From positions 1-51,040 of the forward strand of contig JAURVZ010000006.1 in NCBI GenBank assembly GCA_030655215.1: a stretch of DNA of 51,040 nucleotides, in the 5' to 3' direction. The translations under genes were made by a program, and so were the position numbers. The notes beneath the pieces are model-generated. The model did no database searches. It saw only the letters and a program-made list of their open reading frames with translations, and was not told where the DNA came from. Below are positions 8,245-16,395 of this stretch, piece by piece (position 1 is the stretch's first letter; the number at the start of each line of letters is the position of its first letter). Source of the stretch: Pseudolabrys sp. Lineage in GTDB: Bacteria; Pseudomonadota; Alphaproteobacteria; Rhizobiales; Xanthobacteraceae.

Positions 8245-9657
8245 TTGATCGTCTCAGCCGCCACAAAATCCCGCAGTTCCGACGGCTATGCCGCCGCCAT
8301 TGGCGAACTCTCCGCGGCTTTCGGCAATCGCGTCGTGACATCGCAAGCGGTGCGCGAGCAGCACGGCAACACCGTCACCTGGATTGCCAACCAGCCGCCC
8401 GACGCTGTGGTGTTTCCGCAAAGCACGGCCGACGTGCAGCAGATTGTCCGCATCTGCTCGAACCACGGCATGCCGATCATTCCTTACGGCGTCGGTTCGT
8501 CGCTGGAAGGCCATGTCAACGCGCCGCAAGGCGGCGTCTCGATCGACTTCCGCGACATGAACCAGTTGCTGACCGTGCATGCCGAGGATCTCGACTGCGT
8601 TGTGCAGGCCGGCATCACCCGCAAGGCGCTCAACGCGCAGCTGCGCGACAGCGGCCTGTTCTTCCCGATCGATCCCGGCGCCGACGCCTCGCTCGGCGGC
8701 ATGGCCTCGACGCGCGCCTCCGGCACCAATGCCGTGCGTTACGGCACGATGAAAGACAATGTCATCGCGATGAAGGTCGTGCTGGCCAATGGCGAGGTGA
8801 TCGACACCGCGCGCCGCGCCAAGAAGACGTCGGCCGGCTACGACCTGACAAGGCTGATGGTCGGCTCGGAAGGCACGCTCGGCATCATCACCGAGCTGAC
8901 GCTGAAACTGTCCGGCATTCCGGAAGCGATCTCCGGTGGCCGCTGTCCGTTCCCGTCGGTGGAAGCGGCGTGCAATGCGGCGATCACGACCATCCAGGCG
9001 GGCATTCCGGTGGCGCGCATCGAATTGCTCGACGCACTGCAGGTGCGCGCGCTCAACATCGCGTCGCAAGTCGGCCTGCCGGAAACCACATTGCTGTTGA
9101 TGGAATTCCACGGCACGGAAGCGTCTGTTGCCGAACAGGCGACGCGCTTTGGCGAAATCGCCGAGGACCTCGGCGGCGGACCGTTCGTCTGGACCGCTGT
9201 GGCGGAGGAGCGCACCAAATTGTGGGAAGCGCGGCACAATGCGGCGATGGCCAATTTCAAATTGCGGCCCGGCGCGGCGATTGTCGCGACAGATGTCTGC
9301 GTGCCGATCTCGCGGCTGGCCGAATGCGTCACGGCGACGCAGGCCGATATCGCCGAGAGCCGCATCATCGCGCCGATCGTCGGCCATGTCGGCGACGGCA
9401 ATTTTCACCTCACCATGCTGATCGACCTGTCCGATGCCGACGAGGTGAAACGGGCCGAAGGCCTGTCCGGCCGTTTGGTCGACCGCGCTTTGGCGATGGA
9501 CGGAACCTGCACCGGCGAGCACGGCGTCGGCCAGGGCAAGATGAAATATATGAAGGCCGAGCACGGCGCTGCCGCCGTTGCCGCCATGGTGGCGATTAAA
9601 CAGGCGCTCGACCCGCAGAATATCCTCAATCCGGGCAAGATGATCGCGCAGGATTGA
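8245..9657 (+). CDS. FAD-binding oxidase, GlcD/D-lactate dehydrogenase type
   Basis: 470 residues. An N-terminal PCMH-type FAD-binding domain (PYGVGSSLEGHVNAPQGGVS around residues 79-98; PGADASLGGMASTRASGTNAVRYG) is followed by a C-terminal FAD-oxidase cap (HVGDGNFHL; TGEHGVGQGKMKY; ending NPGKMIAQD). This is the layout of D-2-hydroxyacid dehydrogenases: glycolate oxidase subunit D, D-lactate dehydrogenase (cytochrome), LDHD. No glcE/glcF partners follow, so a stand-alone D-lactate or D-2-hydroxyacid dehydrogenase is more likely than the glycolate oxidase complex. The frame starts with TTG at 8245 behind only a weak ribosome site, and no better start is in frame. Confidence 0.88.
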   Translation: MIVSAATKSRSSDGYAAAIGELSAAFGNRVVTSQAVREQHGNTVTWIANQPPDAVVFPQSTADVQQIVRICSNHGMPIIPYGVGSSLEGHVNAPQGGVSIDFRDMNQLLTVHAEDLDCVVQAGITRKALNAQLRDSGLFFPIDPGADASLGGMASTRASGTNAVRYGTMKDNVIAMKVVLANGEVIDTARRAKKTSAGYDLTRLMVGSEGTLGIITELTLKLSGIPEAISGGRCPFPSVEAACNAAITTIQAGIPVARIELLDALQVRALNIASQVGLPETTLLLMEFHGTEASVAEQATRFGEIAEDLGGGPFVWTAVAEERTKLWEARHNAAMANFKLRPGAAIVATDVCVPISRLAECVTATQADIAESRIIAPIVGHVGDGNFHLTMLIDLSDADEVKRAEGLSGRLVDRALAMDGTCTGEHGVGQGKMKYMKAEHGAAAVAAMVAIKQALDPQNILNPGKMIAQD

Positions 9658-9764
9658 GTGCGACGGCGACAAATATTTGCCGCCAATTCCGGGCAGGATT
9701 AGCGTATATTTCGGTAAATTGAGCGCATGCGCAGGAGACTGCGGATTGGCGCTGGAGTCCGCTT

Positions 9765-12700
9765 TTGCAAACCACTTTGCTTGGATTAGGCATTGCGATC
9801 ATCCTGGCCGTGCTGGCGGCACTTGTCGGGCCGCTGTTGATCGACTGGAACGGCCAGCGCGCGCTGTTTGAGTCGGAGGCGAGCCGCTTGACCGGCGTCA
9901 CGGTGCGGATCGCCGGCAGCATTGACGCGCGCCTGCTGCCGTCGCCCCGGGTCACGCTCACTGATATTGAAGTGGGCAGCGGCGAGGCCAGGATCCCGGT
10001 GCGCTCGCTCACAGTCGAACTGGCGCTGGCGCCTTTGATGCGCGGTGAGTGGCGCGCCACTGAATTGCATGTCGCCGGTCCGCAGGTGCGGCTCGGTGTC
10101 GATGGCGCCGGGCAGATGCAGACGCCGGGCTTTGCCATGGCGTTCAGTCCCGATGCACTCACGGTTGAGAAGATCAGTGTCGAAGACGGCAAGGTGTCCT
10201 TCGTCGACAGCGCCAGCGGCGGCACGGTCACGCTGAACCGTTTCTGGTTCAACGGCGAGGCCAAATCGTTGCTCGGTCCGTTCAAGGGCGAGGGCGCGGT
10301 CACCATTGGCGACGAGCTGTATCCGTACCGGCTGTCGACCGGCCGCTACACCGACGACGGCGGGATGAAGGTTCACGTCAATGTCGATCCGGTCAACCGT
10401 CCGCTCGCCATTGAGACAGATGGCATGCTGACGCTTGGCGATGGCGCGCCGCGTTACGATGGCACAGTGACCTTGGCCAAGCCTGTCGGCATCGGCCTGC
10501 GCACCAATGCGCGGCTGACGCAGCCCTGGCGGCTGACCGGCAAGATCAAGGCCGGCACGCAGTCGGCTTTGATCGAACAGATTGAGTATCTTTACGGCTC
10601 GGACGAGCAGGGGCTGAAACTCACCGGCGTTGCCGATTTCAAGTTCGGCGCCAATCCGCGCTTCGATGGCGTGCTGTCGGGACGGCAGATCGATCTTGAC
10701 CGCGTTCTGGTGGCCAGTGACGGCACGCGGCCGCCGCCGGCCGCCGCCATTCGCGAATTGATCGAGCTCGGCGGCGGCGCCTTCAAGCCGGCATTCCCGA
10801 TCGCCATCGGCGTCGGCATTGACCAGATCACGCTCGGCGGTAATGCCGTGCAAAACCTGCGCGGCGATATCAGCACCGATGCCAATGGCTGGAATCTCGA
10901 GCGCTTTGAATTCCGCGCGCCAGGCTACACGCAGGTGCGCCTGAGCGGCCATCTCGCGGTCGACGCGAATGGTGTGGCCTTCACCGGGCCGGCGGAAGTC
11001 GAGGCCAATGATTCGAAGGTGCTCGCCGCCTGGCTTGAAGGCCGCAGCGATGTGCCGGTGACGCCGCCGATCGATCTGCGCACGCTCAATCTGCGTGGCG
11101 ATGTCACGCTCGGCAGCGAGAAGGTCGCGGTTGAGAAGCTGCGCGCCGAATTTGACCGCAAGACGATCTCCGGCCGCCTCTCTTATGTCTTCGCCGCGGG
11201 CTCCGCGCAGGCCAAGCTCGACGCCGCGCTCAATGCGCCGGAGCTCGACATCGATGCCGCGCTTGGCTTCGGCAAGGCCTTGCTCTCCGGCACCGGCATG
11301 CAACGGCCGCGCGACATGACCATCGCGGCCGATATCGGCCGCGCCTCGTTTGCCGGCTTCAATGCGCGTGACGCCAGCGCCCGGCTCAAGGTCGATGCCG
11401 GTGGTTTGCAGATCGACAAGCTCTCGGTCGCCGATCTTGGCGGCGCGGCTTTCTCGGCCAGCGGCCGTATCGATACGACGCAGGTCACGCCACGCGGCAG
11501 CATCAATGTCGATCTGACGGCCTCCGACATGGCGCCGGTGATGGCGGTGTTGGCGCGCTTTGCCCCGGCAACAGTGGCGGCGATGGGCCGCGGCACGTCG
11601 GCCATGGCGCCGGCGAAATTGCGCGCGCGTCTTGTGGTCGATGGTGCGGCGCCGGCGGCGCTGGCGAAGATCAATCTCGACGGCACGCTAGGCCGAGCGC
11701 GCATCGCGCTTGCGGCGCAAGGCAATGCCGATACGTTCATCTCCGGGGTCAGCGCCAGCGATTTGAAGCTCGACGGCAAGCTGGAAGCCGATGACGGCAA
11801 GGTTCTGCTGTCCATGCTCAACCTCGACAAGGCGGTCGAGATCGAACCCGGCGCCGGTGCGTTGACGTTGACGCTCAATGGCCCGGCCAATGGCGACCTC
11901 AAACTCGACGGCCGCCTGCTGGCCAAGGGGCTTGAGGCGAGAGCCACCGGCACCGCGCGTCCCTTTGCTGCCGCACCGGCCGCTGCCTTGCGTGCCAGTA
12001 TCGTGCGCGCCAATGCGTCGCCGTTGCGCGGGGCAGGTGATGCGCGCGCCGCCTTGCCGGTCGTGTTCGATGGCCGCATCGCACTCGCCGGTGACGAACT
12101 GGCCGTCACCGAAATTAACGCCAATGTCGGCGGCACCACCTTGCGCGGCAAGGCCAATTGGTCGCTCGACCTGCCGCACCGCATATCCGGCGAACTCGAT
12201 GCCGACACGATCGATGGCGCGTCGCTCGTTGCCGCCGCCATCGGCATGGCCACAGTCAACTCGGGCGCTGAAAAGAACTGGGTGTGGTCGACCGAACCGT
12301 TCAGCGACGGCGCCTTTGGCGACTACGCTGGTCAGCTCGCCATCAAGGCGCGGCGTGTCGATCTGCCGCCGCCGCTTGCGTTGCGTGAATTCCGCGGCAC
12401 TATCCGGTTCGGCAAGCGTGAATTCGCCATTGACGAGATTACTGGCGACATGGCCGGCGGCCGTCTTGCCGGCAACATTGTCTACAAGGACACCGATCTC
12501 GGCCTGACCGCGCAATCGAAACTGTCGCTGACCGGCGCCGATGCCTCGGCGCTTCTGCCCGCCGGTCCGCGTCCGCCGGTCATCGGCTCACTCGATCTGT
12601 CAGGCGAAGTCAGCGGCTCCGGCTTGAGCCCGGTCGCCTTGTTCGGCTCACTGCAGGGCGCCGGCAAGATCGCGCTTGCTGACGCTCAACTGTCTGGGCT

Positions 12701-13292
12701 CGATCCGCGCACCTTCGACACCGTGACGCGGGCCGTCGATCAGGGCATGTCGGTCGATGCCGCCCGTATCTCGGGCCTCGTCCGTACCGCGCTGGAAGGC
12801 GGCCAGCTCTCGGTCAAGCGCGCCACAGGCGATTTCACCATTCGCGCCGGACAACTGCGGTTGAGCAATGTCGCGGTCGACAGCCGCAACGCCAATCTCG
12901 ACATGACCGGCCGCGTCGATCTGACCGATGGTTCGCTCGATGCGCGGCTTGTGCTGTCCGGATCGAGCGAAGCGGCAGGCGCGCGGCCCGATATCTTCAT
13001 GGCGCTGAAGGGCCCTGTCGCCGCGCCGGCACGCACCATTGATGTGTCCGCCCTGAGCGGCTGGCTCACCTTGCGCGCTGTCGAACTGCAGACCGCAAAG
13101 CTGCGCGCCATTGAAGCGGCGCAGCCGAAACCGGTTGCCCCGCCGGTGGCGCCGGCATCAGCGCCGCCTGCTGACGTCGCGGCGCCGGAAAAAGAAATGG
13201 CGCCGGCATTACCGGCGCCTGTCGAGATCAATCCTGTGCCGCCGCCGCGCCGCGCCGGCTCGCAGCCACTGTCGATCAGCCCTCAGAACTGA
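9765..13292 (+). CDS. AsmA family envelope protein
   Basis: 1175 residues, with an N-terminal transmembrane helix (about residues 6-25), then VGPLLIDWNGQRALFE and TGVTVRIAGSIDARLLPSPRV, the typical opening of AsmA-like proteins. The long remainder is a repetitive beta-rich periplasmic region with an AsmA C-terminal block near the end, and a Pro/Ala-rich tail of about 60 residues. TTG 9765 is chosen because GGAG lies 7 nt upstream. Proteins of the AsmA/TamB group are bridge-like lipid-transport or outer-membrane assembly factors. The exact cargo is unknown. Its 3' end overlaps the convergent RHH gene by 17 bp. Confidence 0.85.
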   Translation: MQTTLLGLGIAIILAVLAALVGPLLIDWNGQRALFESEASRLTGVTVRIAGSIDARLLPSPRVTLTDIEVGSGEARIPVRSLTVELALAPLMRGEWRATELHVAGPQVRLGVDGAGQMQTPGFAMAFSPDALTVEKISVEDGKVSFVDSASGGTVTLNRFWFNGEAKSLLGPFKGEGAVTIGDELYPYRLSTGRYTDDGGMKVHVNVDPVNRPLAIETDGMLTLGDGAPRYDGTVTLAKPVGIGLRTNARLTQPWRLTGKIKAGTQSALIEQIEYLYGSDEQGLKLTGVADFKFGANPRFDGVLSGRQIDLDRVLVASDGTRPPPAAAIRELIELGGGAFKPAFPIAIGVGIDQITLGGNAVQNLRGDISTDANGWNLERFEFRAPGYTQVRLSGHLAVDANGVAFTGPAEVEANDSKVLAAWLEGRSDVPVTPPIDLRTLNLRGDVTLGSEKVAVEKLRAEFDRKTISGRLSYVFAAGSAQAKLDAALNAPELDIDAALGFGKALLSGTGMQRPRDMTIAADIGRASFAGFNARDASARLKVDAGGLQIDKLSVADLGGAAFSASGRIDTTQVTPRGSINVDLTASDMAPVMAVLARFAPATVAAMGRGTSAMAPAKLRARLVVDGAAPAALAKINLDGTLGRARIALAAQGNADTFISGVSASDLKLDGKLEADDGKVLLSMLNLDKAVEIEPGAGALTLTLNGPANGDLKLDGRLLAKGLEARATGTARPFAAAPAAALRASIVRANASPLRGAGDARAALPVVFDGRIALAGDELAVTEINANVGGTTLRGKANWSLDLPHRISGELDADTIDGASLVAAAIGMATVNSGAEKNWVWSTEPFSDGAFGDYAGQLAIKARRVDLPPPLALREFRGTIRFGKREFAIDEITGDMAGGRLAGNIVYKDTDLGLTAQSKLSLTGADASALLPAGPRPPVIGSLDLSGEVSGSGLSPVALFGSLQGAGKIALADAQLSGLDPRTFDTVTRAVDQGMSVDAARISGLVRTALEGGQLSVKRATGDFTIRAGQLRLSNVAVDSRNANLDMTGRVDLTDGSLDARLVLSGSSEAAGARPDIFMALKGPVAAPARTIDVSALSGWLTLRAVELQTAKLRAIEAAQPKPVAPPVAPASAPPADVAAPEKEMAPALPAPVEINPVPPPRRAGSQPLSISPQN

Positions 13293-13563
13293 CAGTCGAC
13301 AGCCGGGCGCCTTCGCGTTTGTCGAGGCGTGCGCCGCGGCCTGCTTCGCCGAGAGCGCGGAAATGGTCGAGCACGTAAATCCGGATGGCTGAGGAGAGGT
13401 TGCCGTGCTTGCGCTCGCCGTCAATGGCGGCGACCAGATCCGACAAGGTCAGATTTCGCTCGCCGGCGATTTCCTTCAGCGCCGTCCAGAAAGCATCCTC
13501 AAGACTGACGCTGGTCTTGTGTGTGGCGATGACGATGGAGCGTTTGACAACCGGCGATTTCAT
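13276..13563 (-). CDS. Ribbon-helix-helix domain protein (RHH_4 type)
   Basis: 95 residues. The core VKRSIVIATHKTSVSLEDAF then FWTALKEIAGERNLTLSDLV and SSAIRIYVLDHFR is the RHH_4-type ribbon-helix-helix fold common in Rhizobiales. It is probably a small DNA-binding or partner-binding dimer. The start ATG at 13563 overlaps the stop of the DUF4169 gene (ATGA), so the two are translationally coupled. The 3' end overlaps the asmA gene tail-to-tail. The DUF4169-RHH-fumC-sspB neighbourhood is a recurring one in the order, as far as I know. Confidence 0.85.
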   Translation of the reverse strand: MKSPVVKRSIVIATHKTSVSLEDAFWTALKEIAGERNLTLSDLVAAIDGERKHGNLSSAIRIYVLDHFRALGEAGRGARLDKREGARLSTVSSEG

Positions 13564-13745
13564 CGGCCGTCTCCTTCGATCCGGTGTTGATCGAGAACAC
13601 GTTCAGCTTGCTCTTCGCGCGCTGCTCCAAGCTGACGGAGGTTTTTCGGCTGACCATGGGCGAGGCGATTGGCGCTGGCACGTTGTTCCTCCTGCTGGCG
13701 CGAGGCCCGCTTGCGTGCCAACCGCAAATTCACCAGTTCCGCCAT
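13560..13745 (-). CDS. DUF4169 family small protein
   Basis: 61 residues beginning MAELVNLRLARKRASRQ, the hallmark of DUF4169 (MAELVNLR-x-ARK). It is very basic and Gln/Arg-rich with predicted helix throughout. The ATG at 13745 is used; a start 6 nt earlier is possible. It is coupled to the RHH gene by a 4-nt overlap. The function is unknown; the fixed pairing suggests the two products act together. Confidence 0.85.
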   Translation of the reverse strand: MAELVNLRLARKRASRQQEEQRASANRLAHGQPKNLRQLGAAREEQAERVLDQHRIEGDGR

Positions 13746-14185
13746 TATCACGCCTCGTTATCAGTCCGGTTCGCCTAATGTAAGCTATCGCACATAGGGT
13801 CTGGCGGGTGGTTCTACCCCGACACAGCTTGGAAGCATTCCATTGCTACAATGCGGCGCGCCGGGATTTGAGTTCAACACACGGTTAGTTGATCGTAATA
13901 GAGGCGGAGGTGGGCAGGTGGGAATGCGAGCAGATGTCGCGGGTATATTTGCAGAGGTGCAAAGTTAAATCGCTCTGGTTATTTCGAAGTGATGTAACGG
14001 ATACTTGGATAAGCATGAATTGAACGCGCACAAAGCAAATGGCTATTGAGAGCGCCGCTAAAATGGACAATCGAAAGTGGTAGAATACCTGCCTAAGCAA
14101 TAGTCATCGCTTATGACCCATGTCTCTATTTCATGGAATCTAGGCGACATCCTGCGGGCGCGGTCCCCAACTTTTGCGTGATCCT
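13746..14185. other. 440-bp stretch without a supported gene, AT-richer than its flanks
   Basis: The stretch lies between the DUF4169 start and the fumC stop, both on the minus strand, so it holds the DUF4169-RHH promoter and the 3' region of fumC. The segment about 13880-14110 is clearly less GC-rich than the neighbours. A 71-residue minus frame (13885-14100) has no family signature, rare codons and no ribosome site. I see no tRNA, transposase remnant or strong terminator. It may be a decayed gene or a small unrecognised RNA. Confidence 0.4.
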
Positions 14186-15583
14186 TCAGTCGCCGGGCCG
14201 CGTCATCTTCTCCGGTTTCACGAGCCGGTCGAAGTCGGCGCCGGAGACGAAACCGAGCTTCACCGCTTCCTCGCGCAAGGTCGTGCCGTTGGCATGCGCC
14301 GTCTTGGCCACCTTTGCGGCGTTGTCATAGCCGATCTTCGGCGCCAGCGCAGTGACCAGCATCAGCGAGCGATTCATCAACTCGTCGATGCGCGGCTTGT
14401 TGGCCTCGATGCCGACGACGCAGTTTTCGGTAAACGAGTTCGCCGCATCGCCGAGGATGCGGATCGACTGCAGCATGGCGAAGGCCATCACCGGATTATA
14501 GACGTTGAGTTCGAAATGACCCTGGCTGCCGGCAACCGTGATCGTCGTGTTGTTGCCGAACACCTGGCAGCACACCATGGTCAAGGCTTCGCTCTGGGTC
14601 GGGTTGACCTTGCCCGGCATGATCGACGAGCCGGCTTCGTTGCTCGGCAGGATCAGTTCGCCGAGGCCGGAGCGCGGGCCGGAGCCGAGCAGGCGGACAT
14701 CGTTGGCGATCTTGAACAAGGCCGTCGCTGCCGCGTTGATGGCGCCGTGCGCGAAGACGTAGGCGTCGTGCGCCGCCATGTGCTCGAACGAGTTCGGCGC
14801 GCTGACGAAAGGCAGCTTGGTCAGCTCAGCAATGCGCTTGGCGAAGGCTTTGGCGAATTTCGGCTTGGCGTTCAGCCCGGTGCCGACGGCGGTGCCGCCT
14901 TGCGGCAGCGGATAGAGTTCACGCTGCGCCAGCTTCAAGCGCGCAATGGCGGATTTAACCTGCGCCGCATAGCCGGAGAATTCCTGGCCGAGCGTAATCG
15001 GTGTCGCATCCATCGTGTGGGTGCGGCCGATCTTGACGATCTTGGCGAAGTCCTTGGTTTTCTTGTCGAGAGCGGCCTGCAACTTGGTCAGTGCCGGAAT
15101 CAGGTGATCGTTGATGCGCATCGCCGCCGCGATATGCATGGCGCTCGGATACGAGTCGTTCGACGATTGGCTCATATTGACGTGGTCGTTCGGATGGATC
15201 GGCTTCTTGTCGCCAAGCTGCCCACCGAGCGCGACGTTGGCGCTGTTGGAAATCACCTCGTTGAGGTTCATGTTGGTCTGTGTGCCGGATCCGGTCTGCC
15301 AGACCGACAGCGGGAAGTGTTCGTCCAGCTTGCCGTCGGCGATATCCTGCGCCACGGCAACGATGGCATTGGCCAGCTTCTTGTCGAGCGAGCCAAGATC
15401 GCGGTTCACTTCAGCGGCGGCGCGCTTGACCAGGCCGAGGGCGTGAATGATCTCTATCGGCATCTTCTCGATGCCAATACGGAAGTTATGCAGCGAGCGT
15501 TCGCTCTGCGCGCCCCACAGCTTGCCCTCGGCGATTTCGAGCGCTCCAAACGAGTCGCTTTCGGTGCGTGTTTTTTTGGCCAT
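14186..15583 (-). CDS. fumC: Class II fumarate hydratase
   Basis: 465 residues, normal for the iron-independent tetrameric fumarase that interconverts fumarate and L-malate in the TCA cycle. The superfamily signature [16 protein letters not shown] is present, as are [21 protein letters not shown] and [20 protein letters not shown]. The start [19 protein letters not shown] with W-G-A-Q-S-E-R-S is the family N-terminus. The gene is 72 bp downstream of sspB on the same strand. Nothing unusual was seen. Confidence 0.97.
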   Translation of the reverse strand: MAKKTRTESDSFGALEIAEGKLWGAQSERSLHNFRIGIEKMPIEIIHALGLVKRAAAEVNRDLGSLDKKLANAIVAVAQDIADGKLDEHFPLSVWQTGSGTQTNMNLNEVISNSANVALGGQLGDKKPIHPNDHVNMSQSSNDSYPSAMHIAAAMRINDHLIPALTKLQAALDKKTKDFAKIVKIGRTHTMDATPITLGQEFSGYAAQVKSAIARLKLAQRELYPLPQGGTAVGTGLNAKPKFAKAFAKRIAELTKLPFVSAPNSFEHMAAHDAYVFAHGAINAAATALFKIANDVRLLGSGPRSGLGELILPSNEAGSSIMPGKVNPTQSEALTMVCCQVFGNNTTITVAGSQGHFELNVYNPVMAFAMLQSIRILGDAANSFTENCVVGIEANKPRIDELMNRSLMLVTALAPKIGYDNAAKVAKTAHANGTTLREEAVKLGFVSGADFDRLVKPEKMTRPGD

Positions 15584-15655
15584 GGCTGAAACCTGACTTT
15601 TGCGCGCGGCAACGAGCCGGCAGGACTACAAAATATGCGGTAAGGGACGGCGGCG

Positions 15656-16276
15656 CTACTTCTTGCGGAAGCGGTCGAGGCGCACGACTTCGCCGCCACC
15701 GGACGGCTTGTCCGGGTCCGGATCGGTCGGTTCCGTGGCATCGGCAACCGGCGTCAGTAACGTCGGCACGGAAGCCGGGGCGGGCGGCACCACCGGCAGA
15801 CGCGTCGTCTGTTCCGGCTTCTTCGGCGCCGGCTTTGCCGGCGTCTCTGTCCCGCCAATCGACGTCAGCACGCTCTTCTTGGCGTCCGGCTTCTTGGCAT
15901 CCTGCGTGCCTTCCTCGCCCTCGGCAATCGCCTCGAACTGCAGGCCGAACTGCACCGATGGGTCGAAAAAGCCGGAAATCGCGTCAAACGGGATGGCGAG
16001 CTTCTCCGGAATGCCGCCGAACGACATGCCGACTTCGAAACCCTGCTCGGTGACGGCGAGGTCCCAGAACTGGTGCTGCAGGATGACCGTCATTTCTTCC
16101 GGATACTGCGCGCGCAACCGGTCCGACATGCGGACATTGTCAGCCTGGGTCTTGAAGGAAATGTAGAAATGGTGGTCGCCCGGCAAGCCCTTCTTGGCCG
16201 CGTCGGTGAGCACATTGCGGACCACTCCGCGCAGGGCCTGCTGGGTCAGTAGATCGTAGCGGATATGGTCGGCCAT
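15656..16276 (-). CDS. sspB: SspB-type ClpXP adaptor for ssrA-tagged proteins
   Basis: About 206 residues from ATG 16276 (MADHIRYDLLTQQALRGVV, the typical alphaproteobacterial start); longer upstream starts lack similarity. The core (HFYISFKTQ, LQHQFWDLAVTEQGFEVGMSF, IPFDAISGFFDPSV) is the substrate-binding SspB fold. It is followed by a Pro/Asp-rich linker and the C-terminal GGEVVRLDRFRKK, which corresponds to the ClpX-binding tail. SspB delivers tmRNA-tagged polypeptides to ClpXP. It is transcribed in the same direction as the autotransporter array, 120 bp downstream of it, and the tmRNA gene lies on the far side of that array. Confidence 0.93.
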   Translation of the reverse strand: MADHIRYDLLTQQALRGVVRNVLTDAAKKGLPGDHHFYISFKTQADNVRMSDRLRAQYPEEMTVILQHQFWDLAVTEQGFEVGMSFGGIPEKLAIPFDAISGFFDPSVQFGLQFEAIAEGEEGTQDAKKPDAKKSVLTSIGGTETPAKPAPKKPEQTTRLPVVPPAPASVPTLLTPVADATEPTDPDPDKPSGGGEVVRLDRFRKK

Positions 16277-16395
16277 TCGCATCCTGCGGTCGGGAGAGTC
16301 GGTTTTCCCATAGTAACGCATGCGCCGGGAAAGGTGGACCCCCGGTTTTCGAATAGATCGCGGCCATAATCAGGCATCAGGCGGGGAAAGTGGCC

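Noticed and set aside
8254..9672. 472-residue frame antisense to the FAD oxidase
   Set aside because: Shadow of a GC-rich gene: His/Arg/Asp/Gln-rich, no family motif, while the opposite strand has complete FAD-oxidase signatures.
9786..11303. 505-residue frame antisense to the AsmA gene
   Set aside because: Typical high-GC antisense shadow, low complexity, no ribosome site.
13885..14100. 71-residue minus frame
   Set aside because: No ribosome site or domain; lies in the AT-richer gap; codon use unlike the neighbours.
14174..15589. 471-residue frame antisense to fumC
   Set aside because: It mirrors the fumC codon pattern exactly and has no recognisable domain; fumC has the full signature.
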